Source of the DNA: Candidatus Methanophagaceae archaeon
GTDB lineage: Archaea > Halobacteriota > Syntropharchaeia > Alkanophagales > Methanospirareceae
Direction: 5' to 3'
Assembly: GCA_013374505.1 (NCBI GenBank)
Contig: QENJ01000004.1
Coordinates: 1-19,159, forward strand
Length of the DNA: 19,159 nucleotides
The notes below the pieces were generated by a model. That model was not told where the DNA came from. It made no database searches and saw only the letters and a list, made by a program, of their open reading frames with translations. Positions 14,005-19,159 of the stretch are shown piece after piece; within the stretch, counting starts at the first letter, position 1, and each line of letters opens with the position of its first letter. Both the position numbers and the translations under genes were made by a program.

Positions 14005-14832
14005 ATGGAAACAAAAAGGCTGCTCAAGGAGCTTGGATTGAGTAATTATGAGGCTGAAGCATACCTGAAAGTGGTAGAATTGGGTGTCGCCGAAGCAGGC
14101 GAGATATGCAAGAAGACAAAAATACCTTTTGGCAGGGTCTATCAGGAATTGAATTCGCTGGCAAGTAAGGGCTTAATTGAGGTTCAAAATACCAGACCAA
14201 AGAAATACAGGGCAAGAAAACCGCGATTGGCGTTTAAGACGTTGTTGCAGCAAAAAAGGGCAAATATGGAAACACAGTTGCAGAAGACGATTGAAGCCGC
14301 TTCACAGATAGAAGAAAATATTTCAAAGGAAATTCCAACTGCACCAAAAGGAAGAACCTTCTGGACAACCGCAGTCGGTGTAGAAGAAGCTGTGGAAATG
14401 CTAAGATCGAATTTTGAAGAGGCAAAAAAAGAAGTCTGCATCATCTTACAGCATGCTTATCCGGACGATGAATGTAACTTAAAAGATAGTGGGACCACCG
14501 TAGCCAAGGAAGTAATTAACGCCTCAGAGAGAGGAGTGAAAATAAGAGCACTGGTGAATGAAGAGTTTATAATATCTAAGATGGAATACATGAAAGAACA
14601 AGGAATAAAAGAAAAAATAATGGATAACGTTGAAATAAGAGTGATGAAAAGAGCAACTCCTTCTTATTTTGAGGTGATTGACGATGAAAAAGTAGTTTTA
14701 AAAGTGAACAATCCGAAGAATCCTGCACAAATACTTGCGATAATTAAGATATGGGATGTGAAATTGGCAAAAGAGATACGAGCGATATTTGAAGAGATGT
14801 GGTCAGAGGCGAAACCGATTGAATTAACCTGA
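14005..14832 (+). CDS. TrmB-family transcriptional regulator
   Basis: This is 275 residues. The N-terminal winged helix (about 1-75: LLKELGLSNYEAEAYLKVVE, then GEICKKTKIPFGRVYQELNS, LIEVQNTRPKKYRARKP) is the classic TrmB domain. A short coiled-coil linker (about 82-108) leads to the C-terminal sensor domain (120-270; WTTAVGVEEAVEMLRSNFEEA; ASERGVKIRALVNEEF; a phospholipase D-like fold in this family). The length suits the short TrmB forms that lack a sugar-binding extension. It acts as a repressor or activator by binding a palindromic operator. It is divergent from the exporter operon and probably controls it and itself. AAAGGTG is the Shine-Dalgarno site. Confidence 0.93.
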   Translation: METKRLLKELGLSNYEAEAYLKVVELGVAEAGEICKKTKIPFGRVYQELNSLASKGLIEVQNTRPKKYRARKPRLAFKTLLQQKRANMETQLQKTIEAASQIEENISKEIPTAPKGRTFWTTAVGVEEAVEMLRSNFEEAKKEVCIILQHAYPDDECNLKDSGTTVAKEVINASERGVKIRALVNEEFIISKMEYMKEQGIKEKIMDNVEIRVMKRATPSYFEVIDDEKVVLKVNNPKNPAQILAIIKIWDVKLAKEIRAIFEEMWSEAKPIELT

Positions 14833-14872
14833 TACGTTTTGCTTTAACTCGAATGAAAAGAGACAGAGAACA

Positions 14873-14882
14873 AGTTATATAA
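14873..14882 (+). promoter_or_regulatory. TATA box for peptide/zinc-ribbon transcript
   Basis: GTTATATAAT lies about 55 bases before the TTG start of the small peptide, with a second AT-rich stretch (CTTTATAC, 14884-14891) slightly nearer. Either could set a start around 14900-14915, ahead of the Shine-Dalgarno at 14921-14929. Confidence 0.5.
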
Positions 14883-14932
14883 TGCTTTATACTAAAGTTT
14901 TTAAGAAGGGTGGAATAGAGAAGGAGGAAATA

Positions 14933-15016
14933 TTGGAAGCGGCACTCGTGGCTGGATTGATCTGCGGTGGTTCGGGATTTACCTTCGCTTCCATGGTACT
15001 GGAGGTGGAAGATTGA
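14933..15016 (+). CDS. 27-residue hydrophobic peptide, coupled to the next gene
   Basis: TTG at 14933 is preceded by AAGGAGGAAA, the strongest Shine-Dalgarno sequence in this part of the window. The frame gives EAALVAGLICGGSGFTFASM then VLEVED and a stop. One short membrane helix with a GGSG centre would be formed. Its TGA (15014-15016) overlaps the TTG start of the zinc-ribbon gene (15013-15015) as TTGA, so translation of the two is probably coupled. It may be a leader peptide or a very small membrane partner. I do not recognise a family. Confidence 0.55.
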   Translation: MEAALVAGLICGGSGFTFASMVLEVED

Positions 15017-15396
15017 GGTTGAAGTGTGAGAGGTGTGGCGCTGAAGTGGAAGATGAAGATTCTTATATGCTTAGAAACGAGCGTGTCTGTGAGGATTGTT
15101 ATTTTGATAGTGCGATGCCGCAACATCCATGTGACCCGGTAGCCCAATCCGGTGTTGATAAGTTTTCAGAGGTATTTGAAGAGGTAAAACCAGAGGAGCT
15201 TCTTGAGGAGCAGAGAAAGGTGTATGGATATATAAAAGAGAAGGGAAAAGTCACGTCTATGGAAGTATTGCAGAAGTTCGGTATGAGGCAAGGCGAGCTC
15301 ACACAGATATTTATCGTGCTAAGAAGATTCAAACTGGCAAAAGGAGCAAGAATTGATGGTGTGACATACTGTGTTCCATGGGACTATCAGGGCTAA
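15013..15396 (+). CDS. Zinc-ribbon and winged-helix protein
   Basis: This is 127 residues from TTG 15013, with GGAGGTGG just upstream. The zinc ribbon uses Cys5, Cys8, Cys26 and Cys29 (CERCG, CEDCY). After AMPQHPCDPVAQ, a conserved-looking link, a winged helix covers about residues 63-122 (YGYIKEKGKVTSMEVLQKFG, then ELTQIFIVLRRFKLAKGARI). Proteins of this layout occur in methanogens and anaerobic bacteria and are thought to be regulators or RNA/DNA-binding factors; function is not established. It overlaps the 27-residue peptide gene by three bases. A hairpin (15436-15453) after it may end transcription. Confidence 0.85.
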   Translation: MRLKCERCGAEVEDEDSYMLRNERVCEDCYFDSAMPQHPCDPVAQSGVDKFSEVFEEVKPEELLEEQRKVYGYIKEKGKVTSMEVLQKFGMRQGELTQIFIVLRRFKLAKGARIDGVTYCVPWDYQG

Positions 15397-15435
15397 GTGA
15401 ATATCATGACTTTTGAGATACAGAACAACCAGGAA

Positions 15436-15453
15436 GGAGGCACGGATGCCTCC
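15436..15453 (+). terminator. Hairpin GGAGGC-6-GCCTCC
   Basis: A perfect six-base stem with a six-base loop sits 40 bases after the zinc-ribbon gene. There is no clear T-run after it, so it is a weak terminator candidate or an RNA stability hairpin. It overlaps a possible 29-codon frame (ATG 15406 to stop 15495; MTFEIQNNQEGGTDASDF onward) that I cannot support further. Confidence 0.35.
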
Positions 15454-15483
15454 GACTTTCGTCTGAGGTGGGAATGCGGGGGC

Positions 15484-15648
15484 TTATGGATTTGATCGTA
15501 AAGTTTTTGGGACTACCAGCATGTCCATACTCCAACATTGTACTACCGTAAAAAGCTCGGTACTCTCAACAATTTCCTTTGCTCTTGACATTTTCAGATG
15601 TCCCTTGTCCATAAAGATAATACCGTCCTGCTTGAGTATTCGATGAAT
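15484..15648 (-). pseudogene. C-terminal fragment of a SAM methyltransferase
   Basis: A frame without start codon reads IHRILKQDGIIFMDKGHLK, then SRAKEIVESTELFTVVQCWS and MLVVPKTLRSNP before TAA. The HRILKxDGIxxM pattern with a following helix and strand is the end of a class I methyltransferase (compare LxxVLKPGGxLxVxE). The upstream part is missing: an in-frame stop precedes it, and the intact methyltransferase gene ends 16 bases away. It is the tail of a second, deleted methyltransferase gene, perhaps one recombined with its neighbour. Confidence 0.55.
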
Positions 15649-15663
15649 TTACTGATTTCATAA

Positions 15664-16467
15664 CTATTTCATCCCGACACCCTTAAAGAACGTATAACAA
15701 AAGGTACCATCAGGACGTGCTGCTATCTTACGCAAATCCTGAATACCCTTATCCCATGCGGTTTTGCCCATAAGCTTCAACTCCAACGTTTGTTTTTCTA
15801 CTCCTTCCACCATTGGCACAATCGTTTTATTCACAAAACCCTCCATCAATTCGGGTTTACTTGAATCAATATAGACCATTCGCGGAGAAATTTGGATATT
15901 GTGAAGATGCGCCCCTTTTAGCAAGGGGAATAGTTGTCGCCCGATGAGCGAATTACCTTTCTGGTATGTCTGCACCTGAATTAAGCAGCGCCATGCTTGC
16001 AACGTTTCATCCGTTTCAGGATGGAAATGACATGAGCCATGATCGCCCTCTATTACGGTTAAAGAACCACCCGTTTTCAATACCTTTCTTAAATCCATCA
16101 ATGCTCTTACTGGTTCTTTAAGATGCTCGAGCACAAAACATAGGAATACATGGTCAAAGCTCTCGTCCTCAAAAGGAAGCGTTAAAATGTCTGCTTGCAG
16201 GAGATGAACATTCATTACTTTCTCTTTAGCGATTGAATCGCTTGCCTGTGTGATTGAATCCTGCGAAATGTCTATTGCTACGATTTCGGCATCCGGGCTG
16301 TTCTTTGCTAATATAACCGTCTGTGCGCCGACACCGCATCCTGCCTCTAAAACGTTACTATCGGGCGGGAAAACAGTATCGTGATGCAAGAGATCCCGGA
16401 CTGCATTTGCTTGATCATATAATCGTTCGGATTCACGGCCTGAATAGCCATGTACATACTTACACAT
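15664..16467 (-). CDS. Class I SAM-dependent methyltransferase
   Basis: The product (267 residues from the start I prefer) has motif I VLEAGCGVGAQT, an acidic residue in the AEIVAIDIS strand, the ILTLPFEDESFDHVFLCFVLEHL region and LRKVLKTGGSLTVIEGD. It is probably a UbiE/COQ5-like small-molecule methyltransferase; a substrate cannot be named. The frame can also start at ATG 16530. I prefer 16467 because a TATA-like GTATTTAAATG (16544-16554) predicts transcription starting near 16522, inside that longer version, and GGAG lies 12 bases before 16467, followed by the family-like start MCKYVHGYSGRESERLYDQ. Alternative start not excluded. Confidence 0.88.
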   Translation of the reverse strand: MCKYVHGYSGRESERLYDQANAVRDLLHHDTVFPPDSNVLEAGCGVGAQTVILAKNSPDAEIVAIDISQDSITQASDSIAKEKVMNVHLLQADILTLPFEDESFDHVFLCFVLEHLKEPVRALMDLRKVLKTGGSLTVIEGDHGSCHFHPETDETLQAWRCLIQVQTYQKGNSLIGRQLFPLLKGAHLHNIQISPRMVYIDSSKPELMEGFVNKTIVPMVEGVEKQTLELKLMGKTAWDKGIQDLRKIAARPDGTFCYTFFKGVGMK

Positions 16468-16634
16468 AAGAATAGCATCTCCGTTTTTTAAAAAAAACTT
16501 ACTAGCACCCGTCAATATTTCTTTTAGCATCTCTTATTTTTTTGTATTTAAATGTTTCACTCCTCAATATCGTATATATCACCATTATCCCAAGCGATTT
16601 GACATGTTGCCTGAATCTGTTATCCCACTCTTTG

Positions 16635-17210
16635 TTATCGCCTCTTAACCATCTTACTCATCCCGTATTCATAACGAAATATTAAACTACGGTCTTCGAG
16701 GTCTTGCAATGCTCTCGAAAGCGTGGACTTCGGTATTCCCGTTCGTGCTGACAGGTCCGCCTGGTTCATCTCACCGTATTCCCTTAATGCTTCTATCACT
16801 TTCTTCTCGTTCCCTTTCAGTATGTTCAGAAGTCCTGCTCCATCTTCAGTATCGCTTGGCTCTGGAACATTCACATCGGGAGTATGTTCGTGTGTATCAG
16901 CATCCTGCACCTGTAACGCCGATTTTAAACCTGCTTCACCTGGTTCCGTTTCCTGGTCTATCTGCTCCTTTTCAGGCCTTTTGAACCCGAGGAAGAGCAG
17001 ATAAAAAGCGCAGACACCGAGTAAAAACGCTCCAATAGCGATAATCACACAGTCCGAAACAGTATATACGTTCGGAATCTCCTTCATGTAGGTTGACTGC
17101 CCTTCGATGATCACCTGAACGCTCGAGGGCAGCATGAACTTCGATGCGAGCAGGAACACTGCTACGACAAACAAAGCCATTGCGAGTGCTGTTTTACCTT
17201 CTATTTTCAT
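16635..17210 (-). CDS. Membrane protein with C-terminal winged helix
   Basis: This is 191 residues. Two membrane helices (about 8-25 and 53-76) flank a 27-residue extracytoplasmic loop. An acidic, proline-containing linker (80-125) leads to a cytoplasmic winged helix (132-191; VIEALREYGEMNQADLSART, then SRALQDLEDRSLIFRYEYG) of the MarR/TrmB-like kind often seen C-terminally in methanogen membrane proteins. It is probably a membrane-bound transcription regulator that senses something outside the cell. It overlaps the upstream gene by four bases (17207-17210), so the exported protein coded there may be its partner or signal modulator. Confidence 0.88.
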   Translation of the reverse strand: MKIEGKTALAMALFVVAVFLLASKFMLPSSVQVIIEGQSTYMKEIPNVYTVSDCVIIAIGAFLLGVCAFYLLFLGFKRPEKEQIDQETEPGEAGLKSALQVQDADTHEHTPDVNVPEPSDTEDGAGLLNILKGNEKKVIEALREYGEMNQADLSARTGIPKSTLSRALQDLEDRSLIFRYEYGMSKMVKRR

Positions 17211-17986
17211 TGTTCTTTCCTATATATTGGTGGACTGACTCTTATAACCTTTTCCTTTGCGAGGTCTACGTGCACGAAGTAAACCGTTCCATCTTCTAAC
17301 TTGAACGTTACAGAAGCGCCGTTAAATTTCGTTTCTACTTCGCCTGCTTCGTTTGTTATGATTATACCCGTTGATTTTATCTCAATATCGCTTTTTTCCC
17401 TTTCTATAATGTTCTGCACTTCCGGGTCGGAGAGAGCAATTGCTCTCGCTTTTTCTCGTTCTTCTTCGGCCAATTCGCGCACCGGCGGCGCTTTTACCAG
17501 TTTGCCATTCCTATCTCCAATCGTTATTTGTAGCCCTGTTTTGTTTATCACTTTAATCTCGCCTCCTTCTTGCATCTCCAATCCTACAAGCCTTCCACTT
17601 GACTTATATATTATCCCTATGACCTTCCCTTCGTTCAGGTCTACATTTACAATTATACTTTCATTGTCCTTCCTGAGGGTGATAAAATCACTTGCTATCT
17701 CTGTTTCATTTTCGGATACCGGGCTAAAACTAACACTTCCACCGCCTATTTCGTATCCCTGCTCCAGGTATTGCTTCACTGTTTCGTTCTGTTTTGCAAT
17801 TTCAATCACTGTCAGTCTTCGATCCTCGGTTAGCATCGGATTTTTTCCCGCAGGTGCAGGTTTCTGATATATCCACGCGTCTTCGGTTCGCGGCTCTACG
17901 CTCATCATGAGTCCAACGAAAACGAAAGATAAACTCACACCTATTAATGTTAGCATTATCAATATGGCAATGCCTTTTTCTTTCAT
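17207..17986 (-). CDS. Membrane-anchored extracytoplasmic protein (PepSY-like)
   Basis: This is 259 residues: an N-terminal membrane helix (about 7-28), then an extracytoplasmic part. Two similar stretches, IVNVDLNEGKVIGIIY (near 131) and FVHVDLAKEKVIRVSP (near 238), each a strand plus ligand-like acidic-Lys turn, give a two-fold repeat in the manner of PepSY domains. Helices precede each (AIALSDPEVQNIIEREKSDI before the second). Function unknown; PepSY-like domains often inhibit proteases or bind ligands outside the membrane. GGTGAT eight bases before ATG 17986 is a good Shine-Dalgarno. It lies 39 bases after the next upstream gene and overlaps the downstream winged-helix gene. Confidence 0.8.
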   Translation of the reverse strand: MKEKGIAILIMLTLIGVSLSFVFVGLMMSVEPRTEDAWIYQKPAPAGKNPMLTEDRRLTVIEIAKQNETVKQYLEQGYEIGGGSVSFSPVSENETEIASDFITLRKDNESIIVNVDLNEGKVIGIIYKSSGRLVGLEMQEGGEIKVINKTGLQITIGDRNGKLVKAPPVRELAEEEREKARAIALSDPEVQNIIEREKSDIEIKSTGIIITNEAGEVETKFNGASVTFKLEDGTVYFVHVDLAKEKVIRVSPPIYRKEQ

Positions 17987-18025
17987 TTTTGTATCACCAT
18001 CTTTTTGGTTTATTCCTGCGGGAAA

Positions 18026-18649
18026 TTATTTCCACATCCAATGCTTCTTTGCATATTCGTACACTTTCTCTTGCCCGCCGTAATATGCCGAGGGAGCATG
18101 ATACGTGAGCACGTAAAAATATTTTCCCTTCTTTGCAATGATTTGCGTTTGCGTATAATTTATATTATGCAATACATAGGAAATACTGACTTCTTTTCCT
18201 TTAGCTCCTTTTCCCTCCTCTTCTTTCTCATAGTTTATACAGACATCACTAACATTCTTTGCGTCTTCCAGAAACCGTTGTACTAAATCCATCATCACAT
18301 CGTCAACTGAATTATATATTCCACCACTCTCACTGGAAGATAGAAGTTGTATATCTAAAGTTATGTATCCACCTTCATATCCTGTTTTCGAAACGAACGG
18401 AATTTTTGATGCTCGAGGAATCACCGTCCAGTCAGCGGGATAGTTTATCGTGAAGTTTGCCGTTGTATATGTTGTATAGATTAGGGATTGGCTTATATCA
18501 CCGTCAAGAGTAGTAATAGTGCAGTTATTGCGGATATGCACTGCTGGTGGGATATGAATGATATATGTACCAATAACTAGAGCGACTATTAACATCACCG
18601 TCAGTCCACAAATTACGAACCATTTTTGTTTTTTGAGTTTATTCTTCAT
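18026..18649 (-). CDS. Membrane-anchored protein with PsbP/DcrB-like fold
   Basis: This is 207 residues with a basic start (MKNKLKKQKW), a membrane helix (about 11-34) and an extracytoplasmic domain. The pattern TTANFTINYPADWTV (about 62-76), with GGYITLDIQLLSSS, SVDDVMMDLVQRFL and KKGKYFYVLTYHAP, fits the PsbP/DcrB-like fold of small archaeal exported proteins. No catalytic motif is seen. It is the first gene of a probable three-gene operon (18649 to 16635), whose products all have one or two helices and would meet at the membrane. No Shine-Dalgarno is visible before ATG 18649. Confidence 0.8.
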   Translation of the reverse strand: MKNKLKKQKWFVICGLTVMLIVALVIGTYIIHIPPAVHIRNNCTITTLDGDISQSLIYTTYTTANFTINYPADWTVIPRASKIPFVSKTGYEGGYITLDIQLLSSSESGGIYNSVDDVMMDLVQRFLEDAKNVSDVCINYEKEEEGKGAKGKEVSISYVLHNINYTQTQIIAKKGKYFYVLTYHAPSAYYGGQEKVYEYAKKHWMWK

Positions 18650-18680
18650 TTTTTATTTAGCTACATCGGCACAGTTGAAA

Positions 18681-18806
18681 TTTCCAATGAAATCACTATA
18701 TCCTCAAGTTTTACCGCAGAGTGCGCGGAGAACGCAGAGGCATCAGAAAACTCAAGCGTGAATTGGAAAGCTCTAAAACTCTGCGCCCTTGGCGATCTTA
18801 GCGTTG
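18681..18806. repeat. CGCAGAG-type inverted repeat element
   Basis: ACCGCAGAG (18713-18722) and GAACGCAGAG (18730-18739) are mirrored by CTCTGCGCCC (18779-18788) and CTTAGCG (18797-18803). The flanks add TTTCCAAT (18681-18688) and ATTGGAAA (18761-18768). The sequence is of the widespread ACCGCAGAGxxGCAGAG...CTCTGCG intergenic kind. It could fold as a long hairpin on either strand. No gene is present here. Confidence 0.55.
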
Positions 18807-18836
18807 ATAAATCACTAGTTTTTTAGACAGTGCCAA

Positions 18837-18959
18837 CTACACAAAAAAAATAAATAGCTGACGGGAGAGTTCGCCAGCCACAGTTTTTATAGTGCAATCA
18901 GCGTTAACACATCTACCACCCAAGGGATAGTTCGTTGCACTTGCTTCTTTCTGGTAATT
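18837..18959 (-). pseudogene. In-frame continuation of the repeat protein beyond its stop
   Basis: After TAA the same frame stays open for 40 codons (NYQKEASATNYPLGGRC, then VNADCTIKTVAGELSRQ) to TAG at 18837-18839. The exact 22-base duplication shows shared origin with the coding part. It is most simply the severed end of a once longer gene; readthrough of TAA is possible but unsupported. Confidence 0.4.
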
Positions 18960-19157
18960 TTAGGGTACCCAAGCTTCGCAATTGAGATATCCACTCCAAG
19001 CCTCTGCACGCACAGCACCACCCGAGCGGTGGGCTTCTGCACCACAACTCCACCCCATTGGATAGTTCGTTGCACTTGCTTTGTAATATAGAGTTCTTGC
19101 TGAAGCGTTTATTTTTTCTGATGGTTTCAGATCCTCTGTTGTTATAACCTCGCCTTC
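18960..19157 (-). CDS. C-terminal part of a repeat-containing protein
   Basis: The frame is open from the right window edge. It reads EGEVITTEDLKPSEKINAS, then TLYYKASATNYPMGWSCGAE and AWSGYLNCEAWVP and stops at TAA (18960-18962). Residues KASATNYPMG are coded by a 22-base sequence (19060-19081) that recurs exactly at 18925-18946, beyond the stop and in the same frame (EASATNYPLGGRC). The protein is therefore probably built of repeats that end with an extra decayed copy. Alanine, tryptophan, glycine and cysteine content suggests a secreted or surface protein. The rest of the gene lies outside; family not recognised. Confidence 0.6.
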   Translation of the reverse strand, partial: EGEVITTEDLKPSEKINASARTLYYKASATNYPMGWSCGAEAHRSGGAVRAEAWSGYLNCEAWVP

Positions 19158-19159
19158 CT

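Noticed and set aside
13935..14027. Longer N terminus for the CARDB protein starting at 14027
   Set aside because: It would cross the divergent promoter and the regulator start; the signal peptide begins at 13934.
18837..18962. Stop-codon readthrough or pyrrolysine recoding
   Set aside because: The interrupting codon is TAA, not the TAG used for pyrrolysine; truncation of a repeat protein is the simpler explanation.

Overview
The window looks archaeal, most likely a euryarchaeal lineage of the methanogen/ANME type. The support is a TrmB-type regulator, a COG1361-like surface protein coded with a MacB-type ABC exporter, membrane-anchored winged-helix proteins, TATA-box promoters (for example near 10821 and 13961) with short leaders, and Shine-Dalgarno sites used with TTG starts. 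This assignment is an inference; no rRNA or tRNA is present.

Layout. Positions 1-529 hold the C-terminal part of an IS1182-like transposase. Positions 586-8920 are an accessory region with every gene on the minus strand. In it, imperfect inverted-repeat elements of about 80-140 bp recur between genes (2282-2440, 3221-3301, 3819-3930, 6199-6278, 7082-7170, 8210-8353, 8831-8920). They begin with a (G/C)(C/A)NTAAC-like box, end with a GTTA(T/G)RC-like box, and carry an inner perfect stem in the best cases. The short sequence just inside one end of an intervening segment is the reverse complement of that just inside its other end. This is the layout of integron gene cassettes separated by attC sites. 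No integrase is visible. Cargo: a three-gene TIGR04255 operon, a small TTG-start ORF beside a decayed inverted-repeat element, a four-helix membrane protein, a frameshifted O-methyltransferase and cupin behind a three-part chimeric ORF, a zinc-ribbon/DUF1648 membrane protein, a membrane-anchored coiled-coil protein, an FMN split-barrel protein and a remnant of a C_GCAxxG_C_C redox protein.

Positions 9200-10789 hold a minus-strand operon starting with a DUF4349 protein, followed by two small membrane proteins. Positions 10878-13934 are a tightly coupled operon on the minus strand: secreted COG1361-like protein, FtsX/MacB permease, ATPase. A TrmB regulator (14005-14832) diverges from it, sharing a 70-bp intergenic region with a TATA-like palindrome, and probably controls the exporter.

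Positions 14933-15396 encode a previously easy-to-miss 27-residue hydrophobic peptide coupled by a TTGA overlap to a zinc-ribbon/winged-helix protein. Then come a methyltransferase remnant, an intact class I methyltransferase, and a three-gene operon (18649 to 16635) of membrane-anchored extracytoplasmic proteins ending with a membrane-bound winged-helix protein. The right edge carries a CGCAGAG-type inverted repeat and the C-terminal part of a repeat-containing protein whose frame stays open past its stop codon.

The most notable item is the attC-like cassette array in an apparently archaeal genome, with mosaic and chimeric genes inside it.
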